The notes: generated from the letters alone by a model not told the origin. Positions 19,271 to 31,380 are shown, counted from the stretch's first letter. The stretch is DNA of 64,000 nt from Rhizorhapis sp. SPR117 (GCF_021742065.1 NZ_JAKKIE010000012.1:13605-77604); one strand, 5' to 3'. Made by a program: numbers and translations.

Positions 19271-19972
19271 CTATCTCCGCACCGAATATTCGCTGCCGCC
19301 CTTGAGCGGCAGCAGGGTGGAATCGAACCCGTTGGCGGGATCGCGAAGCCAGGCGACATAGTCGCGGAAGTTGCCCGCCAGCCCGCCGACGTCGTCGGTC
19401 AACACCACCGCGCCGGGGCGCATGCGCCGTGCAAGCAACTGCACGACGTCGAGCGCGAGCATGGGAAAGCCGTCGTTCAGCAGAAAGTCGATGTCGGATG
19501 GCTCCTCCCGAAGGCTCTCGAGCGCATCGCCGACGCGAAGGTCGATGATGTCGGCGACGCCGGCCTCCTCAAAATTTTGGCGTGCGACGGCAGCCTTTTC
19601 CGGCACGATTTCGGTCGTGACGACCGTTCCGCCGCCGTTCGCCTTGACGGCCGCTGCGAGCCACAGCGTCGAGACGCCGAACGACGTGCCGAACTCGACG
19701 ATTGTCCGAGCTCGGCGCGCGCGGGCTGTCAGGTAGCAGAAGGCGCCCTGCGGTTCGACGATGGCGATATATTTGTCGCTCCAGAACCCGGCCATCTCGG
19801 CCATCGGAAAGTCGACCGCCCTGCCGCGCAGGAAGGACAGCGCGTGGCGCGACAGATGGCGGACGACGGAGAAGTGCTGACGATTGGCCTCGCGGTAGAG
19901 ACGGCGCAGCACGTCCGCGATGCGCTCGTCGGCGATCACCGCGAACGGATCGGCATGGCGAACGTCCGTCAT
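19271..19972 (-). CDS. SAM-dependent methyltransferase, O-MT-like
   Basis: 233 residues starting MTDVRHADPF. The ATG overlaps the upstream stop as ATGA, which fixes the start. The SAM-binding motif is TIVEFGTSFGVSTLWLAAAV, followed by VVTTEIVPEKAAVARQNF and DIDFLLNDGFPMLALDVV. It shares the same FGTSFG-STL signature with the methyltransferase at 17635. Being inside a siderophore-uptake operon it may modify a siderophore or a breakdown product; that is inference. Confidence 0.85.
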   Translation of the reverse strand: MTDVRHADPFAVIADERIADVLRRLYREANRQHFSVVRHLSRHALSFLRGRAVDFPMAEMAGFWSDKYIAIVEPQGAFCYLTARARRARTIVEFGTSFGVSTLWLAAAVKANGGGTVVTTEIVPEKAAVARQNFEEAGVADIIDLRVGDALESLREEPSDIDFLLNDGFPMLALDVVQLLARRMRPGAVVLTDDVGGLAGNFRDYVAWLRDPANGFDSTLLPLKGGSEYSVRR

Positions 19973-20163
19973 TTCGCGGACCATCCCCGCCAGGCCACGA
20001 CCATGAGGAACACGCAAGCGCCGAGGCAGAGCCAGGACAGCGCGTCATACCAGCCATCGCCGACGAGCGCGGACAGGAGGCCGACGAAGCTCATGATTCC
20101 GATCAGCAACGGCCAGCGGAAGACGCGCCAGTTGGTCTGCGAAACGCTCCTGCGGTCGCTCAT
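19969..20163 (-). CDS. Small two-helix membrane protein
   Basis: 64 residues, MSDRRSVSQTNWRVFRWPLL at the N-terminus, then two membrane helices (LIGIMSFVGLLSALVGDGW and ALSWLCLGACVFLMVVAW). Its ATG overlaps the stop of the PepSY gene (TAATG), and its stop overlaps the start of the methyltransferase (ATGA), so it is tightly coupled in the operon. Small proteins at this place are common beside PepSY iron-uptake proteins; function unknown. Confidence 0.8.
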   Translation of the reverse strand: MSDRRSVSQTNWRVFRWPLLIGIMSFVGLLSALVGDGWYDALSWLCLGACVFLMVVAWRGWSAK

Positions 20164-21314
20164 TACTCTGCAGGCTCCAGCACGCCGCCACTGTTCAGTT
20201 CCATGATACGCTTCTCGATCGGCACGCGGCGGCGGCCGAGCCAGAGATAGATTCCGGTTCCGAGCACTACGATCGCGGCGATATCGAGCAGCGCCCAGAT
20301 GATCTTGAGCGGAAGGCCGCCATAGTCGCCGAAGTGGAGCGGCTGCGAGAGGAACAGCGTCTTCACATAGAGCGGCATCTCCTCGATCGCGGTGAGCTTG
20401 CCGGTCTCCGCATCGACCAGCGCGGGTTTGATCAGCTTCCTGGTTAGCGGCGTGTTGCCGCTGAGGAACACCGCATAATGGTGCTTCGAGCTGAAGAAGG
20501 TGCCGGGCCAGGCGATGACGCTGACCGACGTCGAAGGCGCGGCGGCGTGGGCGACTCGCGCCGCATGGTCGACCGATCCGAGCCGGCGAAGCGGCGGCGC
20601 GTTCTTGTAGGGCGCGGTCATCTCGGCGAGCTGGCCCATCTGCCAGACGCCGGCGATCGGCGTCGAAAGCGCGGTGATCACCCCGGTCGCGCCGACCACC
20701 GCCAGCCAGGCCAGCGCGACGATGCCGACCATGTTGTGCGTGTCGAGCCACTTGAGGCGCGCGCTGCGGGCCTTGCGCACTGTCCCGAAGGCCAGCTTGC
20801 GCATGAAGGGCGCATAGACCACGGCGCCCGAGATCAGCGAGACCAGAAAGACCAGCCCGACCAGCGCCATGACCATTTCCCCGGGCAGGCCGAGCAGCAG
20901 GCTTGAATGCAGCTCCAGCAGGAAGTGCATCACGCCGGTATCGAGCGGCGGCGCCATCAGCAGCACGCCGGTCCGCGCATCGAACTGCGCGATGTGCGTC
21001 TCCTCTTCCTTCGAGTCCACGCGCGGCGCGGTAATCGCATAGAAGATCGGCTTGTCCGGATCGCGGCTGAGGAACATCATCACCTCGCCTGGCCGGTTGG
21101 CTAGGGCCCCGGCCACGATCGCGTCGAGGTTGGGCGGCGGCGCCGGCTTCACCGCAGCCGGGATGGCCGGCGCCCGCGTCAGCCCGTCGATCTCGGCGTG
21201 GAAGATCAGCGGCAGCCCGGTCAGGCAGAGGAGCAGCAGGAAGACCGTGCAGACGAGGCTCGTCCATTTGTGGACGAGATACCATCGCCGGATCGTGGTC
21301 TGCGACATCGCCAT
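20163..21314 (-). CDS. PepSY-domain inner-membrane protein (PiuB-like)
   Basis: 383 residues of the PepSY-associated TM family, inner-membrane proteins linked to ferric-siderophore handling and probably reduction. It has four membrane helices: the N-terminal TSLVCTVFLLLLCLTGLPLI, LLLGLPGEMVMALVGLVFLV, VGIVALAWLAVVGATGVITA, and the C-terminal IIWALLDIAAIVVLGTGIYL. The histidines in VHKWTSLV and LDTHNMVGI are at positions used for haem or metal in the family. It lies 11 bases downstream of the TonB receptor stop. Confidence 0.88.
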   Translation of the reverse strand: MAMSQTTIRRWYLVHKWTSLVCTVFLLLLCLTGLPLIFHAEIDGLTRAPAIPAAVKPAPPPNLDAIVAGALANRPGEVMMFLSRDPDKPIFYAITAPRVDSKEEETHIAQFDARTGVLLMAPPLDTGVMHFLLELHSSLLLGLPGEMVMALVGLVFLVSLISGAVVYAPFMRKLAFGTVRKARSARLKWLDTHNMVGIVALAWLAVVGATGVITALSTPIAGVWQMGQLAEMTAPYKNAPPLRRLGSVDHAARVAHAAAPSTSVSVIAWPGTFFSSKHHYAVFLSGNTPLTRKLIKPALVDAETGKLTAIEEMPLYVKTLFLSQPLHFGDYGGLPLKIIWALLDIAAIVVLGTGIYLWLGRRRVPIEKRIMELNSGGVLEPAE

Positions 21315-21325
21315 TGCGGGCCCGA

Positions 21326-23344
21326 TCAGAACCGGAGCTCGACGCCGCCGGTCACGGTGCGCGGCTGGAGGATCGTCGCGCCGTAAACCGCGCCGCCATA
21401 GATGACATAGTCGACGGGATGGCCGCTGTTCAGCAGGTTGCGCACCGACAGCGACAGGCGCGCGGGTCCCAGATTGTAGGCGACCCGGCCATTGAGCACG
21501 GCATAGGGGCTCACCTTGCCGCGGGCGTTGCTGAACACGTCCGAAAAATAGGAATCAGTGTAGCGAACGTCGCCGCCCATCTCGAACTTTCCATCGGGCG
21601 AGACATTGAACCCGACATCGCTGCTGAAGGCCGGGGCGTGCAGCAGGTCGTTCCCCTGAACCGCGGGATCGTCGTAGCGGTTCACCCTGGTCTTCAGGAG
21701 GCCGACGTTCGCGTAGATCTGGTTGCCCATCGAGGGGTTCCAGCTGATCCCGGCCTCGGCGCCATAGGTCGTCGCCCTGTCGGCGTTGCGGATCACCGTC
21801 GACAGGACGCCGAGGCTGTAGGGCAGTTGGAGACCCTTATAGTCGTTGTAGAAGACGTTCGCGGTCAGCGTCACCTTGCCGCCGGCGAGCGAGCTGCGCA
21901 GGAAGCCCTCATAGTTCCAGACGAACTCGGGCTTGTAGGTGTAGCTTACATAGGGCGGATAGTAGGTGAAGCCCGCGCCGCCGCCATTATAGCCGCGCCC
22001 GGCGGTGACGCCGACCGTGATCGCATCGGTGGCGCGCAGCGACAGCGTCGCCTTGGGCAGGAACTCGCGATAGGTCTCGTCGAAGTCGATGAGGAAGGGG
22101 CCGGCATAGCCGGTGCGGAAGCGATGCTCGACCTCGTAGCGCCCGCCCAGCACCAGCGTCAGCGCGTCGGTGAGCTTGCCGGTGAACTCGCCGAAAGCGG
22201 CGGTGGTCCGGGTGCGGTCGCGGAACGCGCCGCCGCCGTAGAGATCGATCGTCTCGCTCTGGTGCGTCCTGAAGATATAGGCCGCGACGAAGCCGCTGAA
22301 CCGGTCGTCGGGCGAACGCAGCCGGACGAAGGGTTCCGCGACATATTCCCTGCCGTCGATCCGGGCATTGCCGGTCGTGGCCGGCGCATAGCGATCGGTC
22401 CTGAAATCCGTCGCCGACAAATAGGCCTGCAGGGTGACGATATCGCTGACTCTCCAGCTCGTGTCCGTGATACCCGTCGTGTTGCGCGAGCGAAACACCG
22501 GCTGCGGGGCCGACTGCGGGACCTTCTGGCTGTAGTCCGGCCCGAGCACATATTCCGATTGCGGAGCCCGCCCATCGACATAGGCGACGGTGAGGAGCGA
22601 GCGCACGTCAGGGGTCGGCGTGAAGAGCAGCTTGCCGCGCAGGGTCAGGTTCTGAAAGCGTCCGGGATGCGCTTCTTCGGGGTAGGGGGTGAAGTCGACA
22701 TAAGCTTGCGAGCGGCGCCAGTCGGCGCTCAGACGGAAGGCGAGCAGATCCGGCGCGATCGGTCCGGACAGCGCGCCGGAGACCTGCCGTTCGTCCTGGC
22801 TGCCGACGAGCGCGCGCGCCCGCCCTTCCCAATCGAACGTCGGATCGGCGGTGCGGATCGCGATGGTGCCGGCGATCGCATTGCGCCCCTGCAGGGTGCT
22901 CTGCGGGCCGCGATAGACCTCGACCTGGCCAATGTCCCACAGCGTCCCGTTCTGGAAGATCGATTCGTTGAAGCCGAGCGTTCGGCCGTCGAGCTGGTAG
23001 TTGAGCCGCGGGCGCGTGCCCGCGAAAAAGGCGTCGGATCCCTGCGCCGGACCCGTGCCGTCGATGCCGCGCACGGTCGGGGCGGCATTGCCGGGCTTGA
23101 TGTTGACGAGGTTCGTCATGCGGTCGAGCAGCTCGTTGGTACCGTAGACCCCCATGCGTTCGGCCGCCTCATCGGTGATGACCGTTACGCTCGACGCGGT
23201 CTCGCGCAGGCTGCGGTTCGACTTCTCCGCAGTCACCACGATCTCGTCGAGCGTGCCGCCGTCTTGTTCGGCAGCGCAGGCGGCGCTCGTCGGCAGCAGG
23301 ACAAGCGCGCCGGCGGTGACGAAAAGCTGCGAACGAAACGGCAT
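21326..23344 (-). CDS. TonB-dependent ferric-siderophore receptor
   Basis: 672 residues starting MPFRSQLFVTAGALVLLPTS with a signal peptide cleaved near CAAEQD. The TonB box/plug begins DEIVVTAEKSNRSLRETASS, the plug contains VEVYRGPQSTLQGRNAIAG, and the 22-strand barrel ends with the C-terminal Phe motif VTGGVELRF. First gene of a five-gene operon with PepSY, small membrane protein, methyltransferase and membrane protein, and divergent from an AraC activator. This is the arrangement of siderophore uptake loci; the siderophore itself is not identifiable. Iron/Fur control is likely, but I did not find a convincing Fur box. Confidence 0.93.
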   Translation of the reverse strand: MPFRSQLFVTAGALVLLPTSAACAAEQDGGTLDEIVVTAEKSNRSLRETASSVTVITDEAAERMGVYGTNELLDRMTNLVNIKPGNAAPTVRGIDGTGPAQGSDAFFAGTRPRLNYQLDGRTLGFNESIFQNGTLWDIGQVEVYRGPQSTLQGRNAIAGTIAIRTADPTFDWEGRARALVGSQDERQVSGALSGPIAPDLLAFRLSADWRRSQAYVDFTPYPEEAHPGRFQNLTLRGKLLFTPTPDVRSLLTVAYVDGRAPQSEYVLGPDYSQKVPQSAPQPVFRSRNTTGITDTSWRVSDIVTLQAYLSATDFRTDRYAPATTGNARIDGREYVAEPFVRLRSPDDRFSGFVAAYIFRTHQSETIDLYGGGAFRDRTRTTAAFGEFTGKLTDALTLVLGGRYEVEHRFRTGYAGPFLIDFDETYREFLPKATLSLRATDAITVGVTAGRGYNGGGAGFTYYPPYVSYTYKPEFVWNYEGFLRSSLAGGKVTLTANVFYNDYKGLQLPYSLGVLSTVIRNADRATTYGAEAGISWNPSMGNQIYANVGLLKTRVNRYDDPAVQGNDLLHAPAFSSDVGFNVSPDGKFEMGGDVRYTDSYFSDVFSNARGKVSPYAVLNGRVAYNLGPARLSLSVRNLLNSGHPVDYVIYGGAVYGATILQPRTVTGGVELRF

Positions 23345-23562
23345 CAGTGAACCACCCCCCTGTGCTGCGCGAAGCGGCACAATCGAAGGGATTGGGAACC
23401 ACCGCCTGCGCCGCGTGATGACGCCGGCCACGCGACAAGCGTCCGTCGCCTGACTGCGACTTGTTCGCATTAGCAAGTGTCCGTGCGATCTGCTATCGCT
23501 TGGGCTATGTCGAGACGTTCGAAAAGTATCGCGCAACGAAATATGGCGAAGGGGCCGCCGCG

Positions 23563-24678
23563 ATGGGCCTAGTGTTCCGGAAAACCGGCGAATTCTCCGC
23601 TTCCGACCTTCTTCGGGAAGCCGCTGAACGGTCGATGCACGTTACCGTTCAGCACGCGGCAATGACGCATGTCGATGCACCGATGATGCGCGGCACCGTC
23701 GTTGCAGAAGACATACAGCCGGGTCTCGCCGTGGCGGCTCATGATCTCGTTTATCTTTGCGACGGCAGCTATGAGGCGGAAGTGGAGCGCTCCTTGATGT
23801 GCGCCCTGCTCGTCGAAGGCGAAACGGAGCCCATGCTGCTTCCGCGCCGTTCGCCGATCGGGCATGTCGTCGGCGAGGTCGCGCTGATCGGTTTCAGTGC
23901 CCGTACCCGCTGCATGCGGCACTATCGCACTGGCCAGCGCAATCGAGCTTTTGCACTTACCATCAAGCCCACCTTCTTCGAGCGTTTCGAGGGTGATGTC
24001 TCGGACGCCGGCTTGGCTGCTTTCCGCGGCTTAATCGATCCCGGTGCCGACGAGGTCATCCGTCAGCCGCCGCTCGTACTAGCTGCGCTCGCGGGCGAGC
24101 TCTTCCACCCCAGTTACGGCGGACAGCTCGGGCGGCTTTACCAGGAGAGCCTGGCCCTGCGTTTCGTTGTCGAGGCAAGCGCGCGAATGCGCGACGAGGA
24201 GGATTTTGGCCGACTTCTTGGCCGGCGTCGAACCCAGCGGCTGTGCGACGCGCGGGATATCCTGGACAATTCGCTGACACATCCTCCCAAGACGCTCGAC
24301 CTTGCTCGGATGGTTGGTACCAACGTCACGAGTCTCCAGCGAGAATTCAAGCAGGCGTTCGGGACGACGATCTTCGGCTATGTTCGGGCCCACAAGTTGG
24401 CGATGGCGGATATTCTCATCGTAGAGCATGGTCTCGGCATCGCTGAGGCGGGCTACAGGGTAGGCTTCACAAATGCCGCGGCCTTCACGGCGGCATACCG
24501 GCGGCATTTCGGACATCCGCCGTCGCGGCGTGAGCGTTGGCCGCGAACGGGATCGGCCGCCGGCGCGAATTGCGGCTGCGACGAACGAATCCAGCGGATC
24601 GAAACCTCGAACGTCAGCATCGCCTCTGCATTGGCATCTCCTGCGACAAGGCATGGCGCCTTGACGACGGACGGCTAG
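23563..24678 (+). CDS. AraC-family regulator of the siderophore locus, altered C-terminus
   Basis: About 371 residues from ATG 23563 (MGLVFRKTGEFSASD). Start codons further upstream in the frame are possible. The C-terminal AraC domain has two helix-turn-helix units: LDLARMVGTNVTSLQREFKQ and LGIAEAGYRVGFTNAAAFTA, ending AYRRHFGHPPS. Divergent placement from the TonB receptor suggests a PchR-like activator responding to the siderophore. After the second helix-turn-helix the protein runs on for about 50 unusual residues. Those bases are the reverse strand of a DJ-1 gene remnant, so the original C-terminus may have been replaced. Confidence 0.85.
   Translation: MGLVFRKTGEFSASDLLREAAERSMHVTVQHAAMTHVDAPMMRGTVVAEDIQPGLAVAAHDLVYLCDGSYEAEVERSLMCALLVEGETEPMLLPRRSPIGHVVGEVALIGFSARTRCMRHYRTGQRNRAFALTIKPTFFERFEGDVSDAGLAAFRGLIDPGADEVIRQPPLVLAALAGELFHPSYGGQLGRLYQESLALRFVVEASARMRDEEDFGRLLGRRRTQRLCDARDILDNSLTHPPKTLDLARMVGTNVTSLQREFKQAFGTTIFGYVRAHKLAMADILIVEHGLGIAEAGYRVGFTNAAAFTAAYRRHFGHPPSRRERWPRTGSAAGANCGCDERIQRIETSNVSIASALASPATRHGALTTDG
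24562..24645 (-). pseudogene. 5' remnant of a DJ-1/PfpI-family gene
   Basis: On the minus strand, from an ATG at 24631, the DNA closely follows the start of the intact DJ-1/PfpI gene at 44452. It keeps the GGAG ribosome site, ATGCAG, CTGACGTTCGA and a 20-base identical block beginning CTGGATTCGTTCGTCG, then diverges. The translated remnant includes LDSFVAAAI, as in the intact protein. A one-base deletion breaks the frame. It is embedded in the 3' end of the AraC gene in opposite orientation, which marks an old recombination junction. Confidence 0.65.
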
Positions 24679-24970
24679 AGATTGGGTGATGAAACGGCGC
24701 GTGGCGGCGAATCGCTGACTGCGGTTGCGCTCGACGATCGTTGTCGAGCAGTCAGCGCTCGGACAGGCCGTGGGAGGGCCCACGTGGGATAGGCGATTGG
24801 CCATGGCGGTTTTGATCGTTCCGAGAGGCATCTGATAATTGGCAGTTGGCGCCTTGGCGCACAATGGAAGTGTCGCGAGGGGTTGGTCTTCAGAAATCAT
24901 CATTCTCGATCCAGGAACCTGACGATAGTCCTCAAGTTATAGTCCGGTCCTGAATCGAGGGAGAGAAAAG

Positions 24971-25246
24971 GTGAGAAGGCAATTGGCGGCCGTGATCGCG
25001 GGTACCACATTCGTCGCTGCGACCCCTGCGTTGGCAGACAGGGCGCCGACCGCCCAGGAGCGGACGGCGATAGAGGCGGTCCTGAAGGCAAACGGCTTTG
25101 CCAGCTGGGAAGAAATCGAACTCGACGATGACGGACCGCGCTGGGAAGTCGATGATGCGCGAACGACGAACCGGGCAGCCGGAAAATTCGATTTGAAGCT
25201 CACTCCAGAGACGTTGCAAATCGTGAAGCGGGAACGGGACGACTGA
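24971..25246 (+). CDS. Small exported PepSY-like protein
   Basis: 91 residues with a GTG start preceded by GGGAGAG. The signal peptide is RRQLAAVIAGTTFVAATPAL with cleavage after ALA. The mature part is one PepSY-like unit: AIEAVLKANGFASWEEIELD, then GPRWEVDDARTTNRAAGKFD and ETLQIVKRERDD. Such small periplasmic proteins occur near iron or metal systems; the role is unknown. No operon partner on this strand. Confidence 0.75.
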   Translation: MRRQLAAVIAGTTFVAATPALADRAPTAQERTAIEAVLKANGFASWEEIELDDDGPRWEVDDARTTNRAAGKFDLKLTPETLQIVKRERDD

Positions 25247-25302
25247 TTGCATCGGTCAGCCCCACGAGCGGAAGGACGAATAACCGCAGATATCTCTTCG
25301 GG

Positions 25303-26414
25303 CTATCCGTGGAGGCCGTTCAGCACAGCAATGACCGCCTCATTTTCGCGCGGTAGGCCTACGGTGATGCGAATCCATTCGGACAAGGGCGGAAACGCCC
25401 TTCCCACCTCAATTCCGGCGGCTGCGAGTCGGCCGCGAAGGTCGGTCACATGGGGCGAGCGAAAGAAAATGAAATTCGCTTTGCTGTCCGTATGCTCGAG
25501 GCTGAGACTGTCGAGTACTCGCGTGAGCCGCGTTCGTTCAGCGGCGGTACGCGCACGTATGTCGCGGAGATGGGCCTGATCTCCCAGCGCCGCTGATGCT
25601 GCCACCAGCGCAAGGCGGCTAAGGGAATGCGGGGCGCCGATTCCCGCTGCGCGCAAGGCTTGCGCCAATGATGCAGGGGCCACGGCATAGCCGATCGAGA
25701 GACCGGCCAAGCCATAGATCTTCGCAAGCGTGCGGAAGACGAGGACATTAGCGCCCTCGCGCGCGAGTCTGATCGCGCTTCGCTGCGCGAGATCGTCATA
25801 TTCGAGATAGGCTTCGTCGACGATGACGAGGGTCCGCTTCGATATGTCCCGGATGAAGCTGTCGAGGGCGTCTCGGTCGTTGATGGTGCCGGAGGGATTA
25901 TGCGGGTTGACCAGGCTGACTGCGAGGGTCCGATCGTCGACAGCACGCGCCAGCGCGGGCAGGTCGTTCTCGAGGCGCTCATTGAGGGGAACCGCGATGC
26001 CGATGCCGCCGAGCGGGGCGCCTGCATCGATCAGCGCGGTATAGCCCGGCGACGAATAGACGAAGTTGCCGCCGCCGGGCCGCTGGCGCGCAAGGTAGAG
26101 CCCGAGCGGCTCGAGCACCTCGCCGATCACCACCTGTTCGGGGCTTACCCGTTCGAGCGCGGCGATCTGCCCAACAAGTGCGTCGACCTCGCTCTGGCCG
26201 ACATAGCGTTCGAGGCCTCTGAGATGGGCCGCTATCGCCCGGCCGACCTTCGGCGAGGGGCCGAAGGCATTTTCGTTGAGATCAAGCCGTATCGGTTGGG
26301 TCGCACCGGATCCGGTCGGGGTGCCCGCGAGGGCCGGCGCGCCGGCGAGAAGCGCAACGCCACCCGCCGCCAGCCAGTCGCGGCGGGTCAGGGCAAATCC
26401 TTCATTGCCCGACA

Positions 26415-26415
<1 letters not shown>
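25303..26415 (-). CDS. Tat-exported HisC-like PLP aminotransferase
   Basis: 370 residues. The N-terminus has a twin-arginine signal (TRRDWLAAGGVALLAGAPAL), cleaved near LAG. The rest is a class I/II fold-type I aminotransferase like histidinol-phosphate aminotransferase: LDLNENAFGPSP at the N-terminal arm, SLVNPHNPSGT, VDEAYLEYDD and the PLP lysine in RTLAKIYGLAGLSIGY. Export with PLP already bound is what the Tat route would allow. Its ATG overlaps the stop of the upstream TonB receptor (ATGA), so the two are made together. Not the housekeeping hisC; the substrate is probably an amino compound imported by the receptor. Confidence 0.9.
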
Positions 26416-29048
<2,633 letters not shown>

Positions 29049-29341
29049 GAGGAACCCCCTGTTTTCCCCATTTGGATACTCTACTGATCTGGTAGGGAAA
29101 GAAAGAAATTCTATCACGCCTGCGAAGAGATTGGTCTTTTATGATGCCGGGAATCGCATAGCCTCAGTCTCGGAAGGGAATCGTGCAAGCACTGGAACCA
29201 GGAGTTTGACGCCCGCATAAAGCAAACTCGAACAAGACTGAACATTCGGGCGAACAGCGGCGCGGAAACAACCAAGGGGGCATCGCAGGTCGACCGGCAA
29301 CGGGGAGGCCTAAACTGCAAATAGCAGTCGGGATAGCTCTG

Positions 29342-29929
29342 ATGGATTATGTGACAATAGACTTCGAAGCCAGCTGCCTGCCCCGGCACGGACGATCCTT
29401 TCCGATCGAGGTAGCGATCACCGATCAGGCGGGTACGCGATCCTGGCTCATCAAGCCGGACCCGCTTTGGCGGGACTGGGACTGGACCGATGAAGCCCTC
29501 GATCTGCACGGCATCCGGCGCGAGCAGCTCGACCAGGAAGGGTTCGAAGCGGAGGTCGTCGTCGCCGAACTCAGCCGGTCCGTCCGGGGCAGACGCGTCA
29601 TCGCGGACAGCAGTATTGATACCTATTGGTGGGATACGCTGGTTGATGCGACAGCGGTCCGCCTGCCTTCGCCGATCGAGCACGTCCGCTGCGTCCTGGA
29701 CGAGCTGGGCGCCACAAGCGAGCAGATCTTCTCAGCGCAAGGGCAGGCGGACCGGCTATGTCCGGCGCGGCACCGGGCCGCCGCGGATGCGCGCTGGCTC
29801 TGGACGCTGCTGTCGAAGGTGCGCGAGGCGGTCGAAGAATGCGCGCCATCCCGATCCTGGCTCCGAAGCCCGCCGCCCGTCCCGGTCGCGGTCGGCTGGA
29901 CGAACACCGCCCTGTTCGATTCACGTTGA
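29342..29929 (+). CDS. DEDDh-family 3'-5' exonuclease-like protein
   Basis: 195 residues. Exonuclease motifs: ExoI TIDFEASCLP (Asp-x-Glu), ExoII RVIADSSIDTYWWDTLVD and ExoIII HRAAADARW, which provides the His and final Asp of a DEDDh active site. Length and single-domain form resemble RNase T or polymerase III epsilon-type accessory exonucleases. ATG start at 29342. It is followed 43 bases later by a peroxiredoxin gene on the same strand. Substrate (DNA or RNA) is undecided. Confidence 0.8.
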   Translation: MDYVTIDFEASCLPRHGRSFPIEVAITDQAGTRSWLIKPDPLWRDWDWTDEALDLHGIRREQLDQEGFEAEVVVAELSRSVRGRRVIADSSIDTYWWDTLVDATAVRLPSPIEHVRCVLDELGATSEQIFSAQGQADRLCPARHRAAADARWLWTLLSKVREAVEECAPSRSWLRSPPPVPVAVGWTNTALFDSR

Positions 29930-29972
29930 GGCCGCATCCGATTTTCCATGAACCATTCGAAGGAGATGCAAC

Positions 29973-30614
29973 ATGTCGCTCAAATTGTCCGATACGGTTC
30001 CCGATTTCAGCCAGGATTCGACCCAAGGCCCGCTTCATTTCTACGAATGGGCGGCCGACGGCTGGGTCGTGCTGTTCTCGCACCCCAAGGATTTCACGCC
30101 GGTCTGTACGACCGAGCTCGGCACGGTCGCCAAGCTCAAGCCCGAGTTCGACAAGCGCGGCGTCAAGGTGCTGGGGCTGTCGGTCGATCCCGCCGACAGT
30201 CATCAGAGCTGGGCACGAGATATCGAGGAGACGCAAGGTGCCGCGCTCAATTTCCCGCTGATCGCCGATCATGACCGCAAGGTCTCGACGCTGCTCGACC
30301 TCATCCATCCCAATGCGTCCGACACCACCACGGTGCGCAGTGTGCTGGTGATCGATCCCAACAAGAAGCTCCGCCTCACCCTCACCTATCCGGCCTCGAC
30401 CGGTCGCAACTTCCCGGAGATCCTGCGGACGATCGACAGCCTGCAGCTGACCGACAAGCACAAGGTGGCGACGCCCGCGGACTGGAAGCAGGGCGACGAT
30501 GTGATCATCGTGCCGTCGCTCGACGACGATGCAGCGCGCAACCTGTTCCCGCAAGGATGGACCACCCACAAACCCTATCTGCGCACCGTACGGCAACCCG
30601 AGACAACCGGTTGA
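29973..30614 (+). CDS. 1-Cys peroxiredoxin (Prx6 type)
   Basis: 213 residues. Thiol peroxidase reducing H2O2 and organic peroxides. The peroxidatic Cys is in HPKDFTPVCTTELG (about residue 45), and the Prx6-type C-terminal extension contains PSLDDDAARNLFPQGW. Start MSLKLSDTVPDF follows GAAGGAG. Upstream of a glutathione-transferase-like gene by 55 bases, so glutathione may be its reductant; the pairing suggests an oxidative-stress operon. Confidence 0.93.
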   Translation: MSLKLSDTVPDFSQDSTQGPLHFYEWAADGWVVLFSHPKDFTPVCTTELGTVAKLKPEFDKRGVKVLGLSVDPADSHQSWARDIEETQGAALNFPLIADHDRKVSTLLDLIHPNASDTTTVRSVLVIDPNKKLRLTLTYPASTGRNFPEILRTIDSLQLTDKHKVATPADWKQGDDVIIVPSLDDDAARNLFPQGWTTHKPYLRTVRQPETTG

Positions 30615-30669
30615 AGAGCGGCGGCGACATCGCCGGAACAATGGGCCAAGCATCGGCAGGAGGCGCGAT

Positions 30670-31380
30670 ATGATCGATCTCTATTACTGGACCACTCCCA
30701 ACGGGCATAAGATCACGATCTTCCTCGAGGAGACGGCCCTGCCCTACCGGATCTTGCCGGTGAACATCGGCAAGGGCGAGCAGTTCGCGCCCGCCTTCCT
30801 GGCGATCGCGCCCAACAACCGCATCCCGGCGATCGTCGACACCGAGCCTGCCGGTGGCATCGCGCCGGTCTCGCTGTTCGAATCGGGCGCGATCCTGCTC
30901 TACCTCGCCGAGAAGACCGGCAAGCTGATACCGTCCGATCTCCACGGCCGCGCCGAGGTTCTGCAATGGCTGTTCTGGCAGATGGCGGGGCTTGGCCCGA
31001 TGGCGGGCCAGAACAATCATTTCCGCTACGCCGCCCCGGAAAAGCTTCCCTACGCGATCGAGCGCTACACCAACGAGACCAACCGCCTGTTCGGCGTGCT
31101 CGACAAACGGCTGGCGGACCGGTCCTTCCTCACCGGCGAGTCCTATTCGATCGCCGATATATCCAGCTATCCCTGGGTGGTTCCCTATGAGCGGCAGGGC
31201 CAGTCGCTTGACGAGTTCCCGCACCTGAAGCGCTGGTTCGAAGCGATCCGCGCGCGGCCAGCGACCGAACGCGCCTATGCGCTGGTAGAGCGGATCAACC
31301 CTGACGCGAACGCCCCGCAGAGCGACGAAGCACGGCGGATCCTCTACGGCCAGACCGCGGCCGTGGTGCGGGGAAGATAG
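30670..31380 (+). CDS. YghU/YfcG-like glutathione transferase
   Basis: 236 residues starting MIDLYYWTTPNGHKITIFLE after AGGAGG. The N-terminal thioredoxin-fold domain has the conserved NGHKI loop and PNNRIPAIVD; SLFESGAILLYLAEKTGKL binds glutathione. The C-terminal helical domain has WLFWQMAGLGPMAGQNNHF and SIADISSYPWVVPYERQG. This nu-class group acts as disulfide-bond oxidoreductase or peroxidase using two glutathiones. Partner of the upstream peroxiredoxin by position. Confidence 0.9.
   Translation: MIDLYYWTTPNGHKITIFLEETALPYRILPVNIGKGEQFAPAFLAIAPNNRIPAIVDTEPAGGIAPVSLFESGAILLYLAEKTGKLIPSDLHGRAEVLQWLFWQMAGLGPMAGQNNHFRYAAPEKLPYAIERYTNETNRLFGVLDKRLADRSFLTGESYSIADISSYPWVVPYERQGQSLDEFPHLKRWFEAIRARPATERAYALVERINPDANAPQSDEARRILYGQTAAVVRGR

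Noticed and set aside
21314..23350. Open frame of about 680 codons on the plus strand opposite the TonB receptor
   Set aside because: Arg/Gly/Ala-rich product without domains, mirror of the receptor gene's codon pattern.
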